DNA from: Trebonia sp963759545
GTDB lineage: Bacteria > Actinomycetota > Actinomycetes > Streptosporangiales > Streptosporangiaceae
DNA: 64,000 bases
NCBI GenBank assembly: GCA_963759545.1
Contig: CAVXAB010000022.1
Location: 203,398-267,397, forward strand
Direction of reading: 5' to 3'
Below, piece by piece: positions 50,598 to 58,803 of this stretch (positions are counted from its first letter, which is position 1; every line of letters starts with the position of its first letter). The position numbers and the translations under genes are program-made. Below the pieces are notes generated by a model, which did not search any database, was not told the DNA's origin, and saw only the letters and a program-made list of their open reading frames with translations.

Positions 50598-51755
50598 CTA
50601 CAGGCCCATGTCCTTGGCGATGATGGTCTTCATCACCTCGGACGTGCCGCCGTAGATGCGGTTGACCCGGTTGTCGGCGTACAGCCGGGCGATGGGGTAC
50701 TCGTTGATGTAGCCGTAGCCGCCGTGCAGTTGCAGGCAGCGGTCGATCACCCGGCTGGCCACCTCGGTGCAGAACAGCTTGGCGGACGCGGCCTCGGCTG
50801 GGGTCAGCTCGCCCGCGTCGTGCGCCTCAAGCGCCCGGTCAGCGACCGCCTGGGCAGCGTCCACCTCGGCCTTGCAGGCGGCCAGCTCGAACTTCGTGTT
50901 CTGGAACGAGGCGACGGCCTTGCCGAAGACGTTCCGCTCCTGGGTGTACCGCTTGGCGAGCTCCACCGCGGCGGCGGCCTGTGCGTAGGCGCCGTAGGCG
51001 ATGGCGAGCCGCTCCTGCGGGAGGTTCTGGCCCAGGTAGGAGAAGCCCTTGTTCTCCGTACCGAGCAAGTCCTCGGCCGGGACCTTGACGTCGTTGAATG
51101 CGAGCTCCGCGGTGTCGGAGACGCGCAGGCCGAGCTTGTCGAGCTTGCGGCCGACGGTGTAGCCGGGGAGCTTCGTGTCAACGACGAGCAGGGAGATGCC
51201 GTAGCGGCGGTCGTCCTCCCGCTGCGGTGCCGTGCGGGCGCAGACGATCACCCGGTCGGCGTGCACGCCGCCGGTGATGAACGTCTTCGCACCGTTGAGC
51301 ACGTAGTGGCTGCCGTCTTCCGACAGCTTGGCCGTGGTCCGCATGCCGGCCAGGTCCGAGCCGGTGCCCGGCTCGGTCATCGCGATCGCGAACATCATGT
51401 CGCCCGCGATGAACGGCGGAAGCCAGCGCTCCTTCTGCCCGTCGGTCGCGAGGTTGAGCAGGTACGGCAGGCACAGCGCGGTATGGACACCGGAACCGCC
51501 GAAGCTCACCCCGGCCAGGGAGAGCTCCTCTGACTCGATCGCGTTGTACTTGAATGACTTGATTCCCGCGCCGCCGTACTCCTCTGGCACCTCGATACCG
51601 AACAGGCCGAGCCCGGCCAGCTTGTAGTAGAACTCGCGCGGCACGACGCCAGCTTCGTACCACTCCGGGTAGACCGGCACGACCTCGGTCTGGATGAAGT
51701 CCCGCAGGGTTTCCCTAAAGGCCTCGTGGTCCTCGTTGAACACGGTACGACGCAT
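50598..51755 (-). CDS. Acyl-CoA dehydrogenase
   Basis: 385 residues with the complete ACAD layout: helical N-terminal domain (FIQTEVVPVYPEWYEAGVVP), flavin/acyl site (FAIAMTEPGTGSDLAGMRTT, VLNGAKTFITGGVHADRVIV) and C-terminal helices (LQLHGGYGYINEYPIARLYA, RIYGGTSEVMKTIIAKDMGL). It oxidises an acyl-CoA with transfer of electrons to ETF. The canonical C-terminal Glu position is GTSEVMK-type, as in long-chain or isovaleryl members. A small palindrome lies upstream at 51846-51857. Confidence 0.95.
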   Translation of the reverse strand: MRRTVFNEDHEAFRETLRDFIQTEVVPVYPEWYEAGVVPREFYYKLAGLGLFGIEVPEEYGGAGIKSFKYNAIESEELSLAGVSFGGSGVHTALCLPYLLNLATDGQKERWLPPFIAGDMMFAIAMTEPGTGSDLAGMRTTAKLSEDGSHYVLNGAKTFITGGVHADRVIVCARTAPQREDDRRYGISLLVVDTKLPGYTVGRKLDKLGLRVSDTAELAFNDVKVPAEDLLGTENKGFSYLGQNLPQERLAIAYGAYAQAAAAVELAKRYTQERNVFGKAVASFQNTKFELAACKAEVDAAQAVADRALEAHDAGELTPAEAASAKLFCTEVASRVIDRCLQLHGGYGYINEYPIARLYADNRVNRIYGGTSEVMKTIIAKDMGL

Positions 51756-51845
51756 GACTGCTCCTCACTGCCCTTGACCCGCCCTGAAGTCTTGCCCTGA
51801 TCCGCGCGCGCGATGCGGACGCGCGCTACATCGCTCAGGATTTGT

Positions 51846-51857
51846 TACTCACTAGTA
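51846..51857. promoter_or_regulatory. Small palindrome upstream of acyl-CoA dehydrogenase
   Basis: TACT-CACT-AGTA within TTACTCACTAGTATT, 91 bases ahead of the dehydrogenase start. It could be a TetR-type fatty-acid regulator site; the short arms make this weak. Confidence 0.3.
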
Positions 51858-51948
51858 TTCCAGGCGCGGAGAGGTAGCGGACGGTGCGGGGCTGAGCAGG
51901 CAATCGTTCGGAATCCGCTTGATCTTCAGGTGTCGTGACGTTGATTGT

Positions 51949-52737
51949 TCACGCGGTCACGTCGGCGCGGGCGAAGGTGGCGAGCGCGGCGACGAGCGCG
52001 ACCACCAGGTAGACCACGCCGACGGCGAGGCCGTGGCTAAAGCTCGGGCCCGCGCTGGTACCGCCGGAGGCGACGGTTTCCAGCGCCGTGCCCGGCAGCC
52101 ACTTGGTGGTGCTGGGGACAATGCGGCCAATGATGTTCTCGATGGCGATTATCCAGGCGAGCCCGGCGATGACCGAGAAGACCGCCGAGCGGAGAAGCTG
52201 GCCGATGGCCAGCCCGAGGATGCTGTAGCCGACGACCGCGAGCGCGATGTCGCCAAGCGCGCGGAAGAGGTCACCGAGGCCGGTGCCGGTGAACCAGGCG
52301 CTGGTCGAGGTGTGCCTTGCGTGCGCCATCACAATCGCCACCACGAACGCGACGACCGCCGCGAACAGGAACGCGAGCAGGATGAACGTGATCACGGCGA
52401 GCATCTTGCCGACGAGCAGCACGACCCTTCGCGGCTGCCTGACCAGGAGCTGCCGCAGCGTGCCGAGGCTGTACTCGCTCGCGGTCTGGGCGGCGGCGAT
52501 GCCGAACGCGACGATGCCGAGCAGCATGGTGGCCCGGGTGACGCCGACGACCAGGCCGTTCGGCCGCGCGAGCTGCGGCAGCGTCGGCAGCCCGCCGCCG
52601 TCGCCGTGCGCGTGCGCGTTGGCGAACAGCAGGATCACGAAGGCGGAAGCCGCCACGGCCAGGCCGAGGAAGGTGGAAAGCAGCAGCGTCCTGCGCTTCA
52701 GCTTCGTCCATTCGCTGGTGAACGCTGCCCAGGTCAC
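51949..52737 (-). CDS. ABC-2 type transporter permease
   Basis: 262 residues with six hydrophobic helices (LLLSTFLGLAVAASAFVILL, ATMLLGIVAFGIAAAQTASE, VGKMLAVITFILLAFLFAAV, LGDIALAVVGYSILGLAIGQ, AVFSVIAGLAWIIAIENIIG, AVGVVYLVVALVAALATFAR). The TSEWTKLKRRTLLLS start is typical of exporters paired with a BcrA-like ATPase. GTG 52737 overlaps the ATPase stop (GTGA), so the two form one transporter. Substrate may be a peptide antibiotic or lipid. Confidence 0.92.
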   Translation of the reverse strand: MTWAAFTSEWTKLKRRTLLLSTFLGLAVAASAFVILLFANAHAHGDGGGLPTLPQLARPNGLVVGVTRATMLLGIVAFGIAAAQTASEYSLGTLRQLLVRQPRRVVLLVGKMLAVITFILLAFLFAAVVAFVVAIVMAHARHTSTSAWFTGTGLGDLFRALGDIALAVVGYSILGLAIGQLLRSAVFSVIAGLAWIIAIENIIGRIVPSTTKWLPGTALETVASGGTSAGPSFSHGLAVGVVYLVVALVAALATFARADVTA

Positions 52738-53741
52738 TTGATCGCTCCCATCTCCTGGCCGGGGCTCAGTCCGGCGTCGTCGGTTCCAGTCAGTGCGAAG
52801 AACGCCCGCTCCAGGCTCCTGGTCTGCTCGGCGAGCTGGCGGAGCGTGATGCCGTTGCGGGCGGCGAGCCGGTTCAGGTCGGCGGCGCTGAGGCCCGCCG
52901 TCTCCACGCGGACGGCGGATTCGGCGGGCTGGAGGGTCACCGTGCAGCCGGCGGCCTCGAGGATCTTCGCCAGCCGCTCGCGGTCCGCGTCATGCTCGGG
53001 AGCGGCGAGGAGGTCCCTTTGCTGTGTCGCCCTTAGGTCCGCGACGCTGCCCTGGTGGACCAGCCGCCCGGCCCTGATCATGACCACGTAGTCGCAGATC
53101 TGCTCGATCTCGCTGATCAGGTGGCTCGACACCAGGACGGTCATCCCGTCGTCGGCGAACGACCGGATCAGGCCCCGCATCTCGACGATGCCCGCCGGGT
53201 CGAGGCCGTTCGTCGGCTCGTCGAGTATCAGCAGCTCGGGGTCGGGGAGCAGGGCCGCCGCGATGCCAAGGCGCTGCTTCATGCCGAGCGAGTACGAGCG
53301 GTACTTGTCACCGGCGCGGTCCGTCAGGCCGGCCCGGGCGAGGGCCGGGGTCACGGTCTTGAGGTTCAGCTGGCCGAGGCGAGCGAGCGCCCTGAGGTTG
53401 TCCTGCCCGCTCAGCTGCGGGTAGAACGCGGGCGCCTCGATGAGCGCGCCGACCTTGCGCAGGTAGGTCGCGGGCTGCGTGAGGCTGCCACCGAGGATGG
53501 ACCCGCCGCCCGCCGTGGGGCGGATCAGGCCAAGGAGCATCCTGATCGTGGTCGTCTTGCCTGCACCGTTCGGTCCCACGAAGCCGCAGACCGAGCCCGC
53601 CGGGATGGCGAGGTCGACCCGGTCCACGACGGTGCGGTCACCGAAGCGCTTGGTGAGGTCCTTGGTCGAAACGGCAAGCTGGGCGCTTGGCTTCTCTCCA
53701 GTCCCCCGCATCGCCTGAGTCACTGTCATGGCGGGAACCAT
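52734..53741 (-). CDS. ABC transporter ATP-binding protein
   Basis: 335 residues. Walker A GFVGPNGAGKTTTIRMLLGL, signature YSLGMKQRLGIAAALLPDPE, Walker B LLILDEPTNGLDPAGIVEMR and the switch HLISEIEQICDYVVMIR. The C-terminal domain after about residue 240 resembles the BcrA/CcmA-type export ATPases. ATG 53741 is used; ATG 53729 is also possible and neither has a good ribosome site. The permease follows with a four-base overlap. Confidence 0.94.
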   Translation of the reverse strand: MVPAMTVTQAMRGTGEKPSAQLAVSTKDLTKRFGDRTVVDRVDLAIPAGSVCGFVGPNGAGKTTTIRMLLGLIRPTAGGGSILGGSLTQPATYLRKVGALIEAPAFYPQLSGQDNLRALARLGQLNLKTVTPALARAGLTDRAGDKYRSYSLGMKQRLGIAAALLPDPELLILDEPTNGLDPAGIVEMRGLIRSFADDGMTVLVSSHLISEIEQICDYVVMIRAGRLVHQGSVADLRATQQRDLLAAPEHDADRERLAKILEAAGCTVTLQPAESAVRVETAGLSAADLNRLAARNGITLRQLAEQTRSLERAFFALTGTDDAGLSPGQEMGAIK

Positions 53742-53804
53742 ACAAATCGGGCTCCCCGGAACCGAACCGCTCTCAGCCGCCTGTCAGCAACCTAAATTTC
53801 AGCT

Positions 53805-54641
53805 TTACCTGGCCGGCTTGCCGCCGGGGCGGCGCTCTTCGTGGAAGTGGTGGTCGCGGACGATAAGCCGCTCAACCTCGGCCAGTTTCCGCACGTCGAG
53901 CTGCACCTGCGCGGCGCGGACGAGATCGCGCAGCTGCGCGGTCGAGGTGAGTACCTCGGCTCCGACGTCCGGCGCGCACAGGGTGACCCTGGCCTTCGGG
54001 TGGTTGAGCAGCACCACCGGGCGCATCCGCACCGACTGACCGCGGCTGGCGAGGAAGTCTTCAAGCGCCGCGAGCGGCTCCGCGAGCTGCACGTTCGGCG
54101 GCCTGCGGCGCGCGTCCTGCAGCAGGCCCTCACCGACCTGGTTGCCGTAGTTGTCGTACCTGACGTACCGCCAGCGCTCCCGGGTGACGGCGAACGTCCC
54201 GTTGACGTACTTGACCTCGATCGCGAACATCCCGCCGGGGCCGAGCAGCAGGTAGTCGATCTCGCCCCGCCTGTTGCGGTACCCCTTGATGAGGGTCCAC
54301 GCGTCGCCGAGCGCGCCGCGGAGCACGTCGGCGACCTCCTGCTCACCCTTGATACCGCCCTTGATGGCTTCCTCTCCCTGTGACGGGGCCAGGGCCGCGG
54401 GTCGCCGTGGCGGCCGTGCCAGCCGCCGCCACCACGCGATCAGCCCCCAGCGCAGCCTGGACAGGAGATCTCGCTCGGCCCCGGCCTTGTCTTGGCGCTC
54501 GCGAGCCTCGGCGATCCGCGCCTCGTGGGCGGCGAGCTCCCGGCGATACCGCTCTCCCGCTATCCCTCCGGCGGCCTCGCGTGCCCTGCGGGCCTCCACC
54601 AGCATGTCGCCCGGATGATCAGAAAGCGGGACAAATCGCAT
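53805..54641 (-). CDS. Nuclease-related (NERD) domain protein
   Basis: 278 residues from ATG 54641 (MRFVPLSDHPGDMLVEARRA). A helical charged N-terminal region precedes the NERD fold: GEQEVADVLRGALGDAWTLI, NRRGEIDYLLLGPGGMFAIE and VKYVNGTFAV, giving the (E)-D-ExK nuclease-like catalytic set. The C-terminus carries LLNHPKARVTLCAPDVGAEV. NERD proteins are predicted nucleases of unknown target. It is divergent from the chitinase. Confidence 0.9.
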   Translation of the reverse strand: MRFVPLSDHPGDMLVEARRAREAAGGIAGERYRRELAAHEARIAEARERQDKAGAERDLLSRLRWGLIAWWRRLARPPRRPAALAPSQGEEAIKGGIKGEQEVADVLRGALGDAWTLIKGYRNRRGEIDYLLLGPGGMFAIEVKYVNGTFAVTRERWRYVRYDNYGNQVGEGLLQDARRRPPNVQLAEPLAALEDFLASRGQSVRMRPVVLLNHPKARVTLCAPDVGAEVLTSTAQLRDLVRAAQVQLDVRKLAEVERLIVRDHHFHEERRPGGKPAR

Positions 54642-54730
54642 ACGGCGAGTATTGACGCGCGCACACCGATAAGCAACGGGCTCTCGCGCTCTTGACGGCC
54701 GCATTCATAGGGGTTAGCGTCTTATCCGAA

Positions 54731-54755
54731 ATAAATAGGAAACTTTCCTATTTAT
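54731..54755. promoter_or_regulatory. Perfect AT-rich palindrome upstream of chitinase
   Basis: ATAAATAGGAAA (54731-54742), a single C, then TTTCCTATTTAT (54744-54755): 12-base arms without mismatch. Such an AT-rich stretch stands out from its GC-rich surroundings. The core AGGAAACTTTCCT resembles motifs I recall before secreted glycoside hydrolases of actinomycetes. Confidence 0.75.
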
Positions 54756-54855
54756 GTTTACCCCTCGCCGCTGTCCGCGGTTGGCGTCATGACCGCGCGT
54801 CACCCGGCCGACTGGCTCTTGCTCGCCCACTTCGCACCAAGTAAGGGGTCTACGC

Positions 54856-55926
54856 GTGAGACGACGAAAGGCAACCCTCCTGGCCGCGCTGGCCGCCGGC
54901 GGCACGGCGCTGCTGGCACTCGGCGCCGCCGCACCCGGCGCCGCCGCCGCAACCGGCAGCGCAGGCGCCGCGCATTACCCGAGCTCAAGGCCGCTGCCGC
55001 AGGCGGTCTTCGCCCCCTATTACGAGATGTACGACACCAGCACCGACCTCGCCGCACTGTCACAGCAGTCGGGCGCCAGGTACCTCTCGCTCGCGTTCCT
55101 GCAGACCGCGGCGTCCGGCTCCTGCACCGCCTACTGGGATGGCGACACCACCAAGCCGATCGCCCCGTCGAGCTACGGAGCCGACATCGCGGCCATCCAG
55201 GCGCACGGCGGCAACGTGATCCCGTCGTTCGGCGGCTATGCCGCCGACACCACCACTACCGACATCGCCGACAGCTGCACGAGCGTTCCCGACATCGCTA
55301 AGGTGTTCGAGAGCCTCATCACCACCTATAACGTGCCCCGCATCGACCTGGACGTGGAAGCCGACTCGCTCACCAACACGGCCGGGATCAACCGCCGCAA
55401 CGAGGCGATCGCGCTGACGGAGGCGTGGGCCGCGGCGCACCACAGGCAGATTCAGTTCTCCTACACCCTGCCGACCTTCCCGACCGGCCTTCCGGCCGCC
55501 GAATACGGGGTCCTGCAGAATGCCGTCGCCGACGGCGCCAGGATCTCCACCGTGAACCTGCTGACCTTCGACTACTACTTCGGCACGCAGCAGGACATGG
55601 TGGCCGACACCGAGGGCGCCGCGAACGGGCTGTTCAGCCAGTTGCAGTCGCTGTATCCGACGGGGACGGCCCGTCAGCTCTGGCACATGATCGGGATCAC
55701 CGAGATGCCCGGCATCGACGACTTCGGTCCCGATGAGACCTTCTCGACGGCGAACGCGGTCACGATCCTGAACTGGGCGCGCCACCAAGGGCTTGGGCTG
55801 ATCTCGTTCTGGGCGCTGCAGCGCGACAACGGCGGGTGTGCGGGCACCAAGGGCGCGGGCACCTGCTCCGGCGTCAGCCAGCCAACGTGGTACTTCAGCC
55901 ACGTCTTCGAGCACTTCACGAGCTAG
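54856..55926 (+). CDS. Secreted GH18 chitinase-like protein
   Basis: 356 residues from GTG 54856. A signal peptide (MRRRKATLLAALAAGGTALL, LALGAAAPGAAAATG) leads to a GH18 barrel with the DxDxE catalytic set at Asp164, Asp166 and Glu168 (PRIDLDVEAD). Other barrel strands are ARYLSLAFLQTAA, VIPSFGGYAAD, VNLLTFDYYFG and GLGLISFWALQRDNGG. It hydrolyses chitin or GlcNAc oligomers outside the cell. The DasR-like regulator at 22816 may control chitin genes here, but the visible control element is the AT-rich palindrome upstream. Confidence 0.93.
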   Translation: MRRRKATLLAALAAGGTALLALGAAAPGAAAATGSAGAAHYPSSRPLPQAVFAPYYEMYDTSTDLAALSQQSGARYLSLAFLQTAASGSCTAYWDGDTTKPIAPSSYGADIAAIQAHGGNVIPSFGGYAADTTTTDIADSCTSVPDIAKVFESLITTYNVPRIDLDVEADSLTNTAGINRRNEAIALTEAWAAAHHRQIQFSYTLPTFPTGLPAAEYGVLQNAVADGARISTVNLLTFDYYFGTQQDMVADTEGAANGLFSQLQSLYPTGTARQLWHMIGITEMPGIDDFGPDETFSTANAVTILNWARHQGLGLISFWALQRDNGGCAGTKGAGTCSGVSQPTWYFSHVFEHFTS

Positions 55927-56060
55927 CCGAGCGGCACTCACCGCTATCCCGCCGATTTAGGGTCGGCGCCTCGCGCCTTACGGCCAACCCCGGCCGTAAG
56001 CCGCGGGGCGCTGGTCAGTTGCGGTATCAGAGTAAGCCGCACTCGTTCGGGATGAACTGG

Positions 56061-57066
<1,006 letters not shown>

Positions 57067-57083
57067 GTCGCCGACGCTACACC

Positions 57084-57150
57084 GAGTACTCTAATTTTTC
57101 GCTCTCGGTGAGGAGTCAGCGTGCCAGAACGGCAAAAAATTAGAGCACTC
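57084..57150. promoter_or_regulatory. Long inverted repeat between mtnA and aldolase
   Basis: Arms GAGTACTCTAATTTTTCGC (57084-57102) and GCAAAAAATTAGAGCACTC (57132-57150) differ at two positions and flank 29 bases. The repeat lies centrally between the two divergent genes, so it could be a shared operator or a stem of a structured leader. Confidence 0.7.
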
Positions 57151-57164
57151 GCCCGGAGGCCGCA

Positions 57165-57818
57165 ATGCTGCTCCCCGACGCCCGCGAGGCGATCGTGACC
57201 ACCTGCCAGGAACTGTCCCGCGCCGGGCTGGTGGTGGGGACGGCGGGCAACGTGAGCGTCCGCGAGGGCGACCTGGTGGCGGTCACCCCGAGCGGCGTGC
57301 GCTACGCCGGGCTGACCCCGGAACTGGTGGGCGTGCACCGGCTCGACGGCACCGCGGTCGAGGCGCCGCTCGCGCCCACCAGCGAACTGCCACTGCACCT
57401 GGCGATCTACACGGCCAGGCCCGAGGTGGGCGCGGTGGTGCACACGCACTCGCCGGCCGCGACCGCGCTGTCCGCACTGGTGGATGAGGTGCCGGCGGTG
57501 CATTACTACGTGGCGATGTTCGGCGGCCCCGTGCTCGTGGCCCCCTACGCCACCTATGGCACGGACGAGCTAGCGCGCAACGCGGTACACGCGCTGCAAG
57601 ATCGAACCGCCTGCCTCATGGGCAACCACGGCGCGGTCGCCGTCGGCCCGGACCTGGTGACCGCGCACGACAAGAGCGTGTACCTGGAGTGGCTGTGCGA
57701 CGTGTACCTGCGCGCTTCGTCCGCGGGTACCCCGCGCCTGCTATCACCCGCGCAGATCACCGCCGTCGGCGTGAAGCTGGCCGGATACGGCCAGCGGAGC
57801 GGCCGGACCCGGACATGA
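57165..57818 (+). CDS. Class II aldolase/adducin family protein
   Basis: 217 residues from ATG 57165, preceded by CGGAGGC. The fuculose-phosphate aldolase fold shows GTAGNVSVREGDLVAVTPSG, catalytic Glu in PTSELPLHLAIY, zinc histidines in VVHTHSPAATALS and LMGNHGAVAVGPDL. It is divergent from mtnA with a shared inverted repeat. Together they could cleave methylthioribulose-1-phosphate (or 5-deoxyribulose-1-phosphate) to dihydroxyacetone phosphate and an aldehyde, as in the DHAP shunt. MtnB dehydratase is the alternative within the same family. Confidence 0.88.
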   Translation: MLLPDAREAIVTTCQELSRAGLVVGTAGNVSVREGDLVAVTPSGVRYAGLTPELVGVHRLDGTAVEAPLAPTSELPLHLAIYTARPEVGAVVHTHSPAATALSALVDEVPAVHYYVAMFGGPVLVAPYATYGTDELARNAVHALQDRTACLMGNHGAVAVGPDLVTAHDKSVYLEWLCDVYLRASSAGTPRLLSPAQITAVGVKLAGYGQRSGRTRT

Positions 57819-58095
57819 CAGCGCCCCCGGGAGCATGTGCTCACGAGGGCGTGCCGTGGCCGGTGCGCAGGTCGCCTCACGGCGAAAGGCGCAACATGGC
57901 TCCAGCCGGACGGTATTCCATGAAGGCAGTAATTTGAGCCCGGGGGACACTGACGCATCGACCGGAGTTAAGAACGCGACGGCCGGCCGAAGCTATTCCA
58001 GCCGCCTGCGCACCTGGCAGAGGTTTGACTGTCTGTGCTGCACAAGCCTCGGCTGGTCTGGCATCGTATATGGAGAAGCGGAGCGAGAGGTTACC

Positions 58096-58785
58096 GTGCG
58101 CACTCCCCATCACATCGAGCAGGGCCTGCCAGAGACCGTGAGCTTGCTTGACAAGCTGCGGATGGCCATCTACCACGGAGAGTTCGGGCCCAACCAGCGG
58201 CTCGTGGAGAGCGAGCTCGCGGCGACGTACGACACGTCGAGGGGCGCCGTCCGGGAGGCTCTGGTCCAGCTGGAGAACGAGGGGCTGATCCTGCGTCCGC
58301 GCAACCGCAGCGCCTCGGTCCGCCCGGTGACGCCCGCCGAGGCGGTCGAGATCACCGAGGTCCGCGCTGTCATCGAGGGACTGTGCGCCGCCAAGGCGGC
58401 GTCCGCGGCCACGGAGGCCGATCACGCGGAACTGCGGGCGCTCGTGCGCCAGATGGCGGACGCCGTCAGGCGCGGCGACATGCTGGCCGACAGCAGGATC
58501 AGCGACCTGATGCACGCCAAGATCCGCGAGATCGGCGGGCAGGGCACCGCCAACCGGATCCTGGAGCGGCTCAGGTACCAGGATGTCCGGTACCAGTTCC
58601 ACGTGAGCCTGCTTCCCGGCCGCCTCGTCAAAGGCGCCAACGAGCACTACGACATCATCGAGGCCGTGATCGCGGGGGACCCCGTCGCGGCCGGGCAGAT
58701 CACCCGCGACCACTTCATGAGCGTCATCGCGGCGCTCCGCCAGCTTGAAGAAGTGAAGGCGCAGCGCCCCGGCATCGCGCTCTGA
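58096..58785 (+). CDS. GntR-family regulator with FCD domain
   Basis: 229 residues from GTG 58096 with GCGAGAGG upstream. Winged helix (LLDKLRMAIYHGEFGPNQRL, ESELAATYDTSRGAVREALV, QLENEGLILRPRNRSASVRP) followed by the FCD effector domain (EITEVRAVIEGLCAAKAASA, AIHEIGGQG-like MHAKIREIGGQGTANRI, EHYDIIEAVIAGDPVAAGQI, DHFMSVIAAL). FadR-subfamily members respond to organic acids or sugars. It lies downstream of the aldolase gene and may regulate it or the nearby hydrolase genes. Confidence 0.92.
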   Translation: MRTPHHIEQGLPETVSLLDKLRMAIYHGEFGPNQRLVESELAATYDTSRGAVREALVQLENEGLILRPRNRSASVRPVTPAEAVEITEVRAVIEGLCAAKAASAATEADHAELRALVRQMADAVRRGDMLADSRISDLMHAKIREIGGQGTANRILERLRYQDVRYQFHVSLLPGRLVKGANEHYDIIEAVIAGDPVAAGQITRDHFMSVIAALRQLEEVKAQRPGIAL

Positions 58786-58803
58786 TGCCGAGCTCGGTGT
58801 CAG

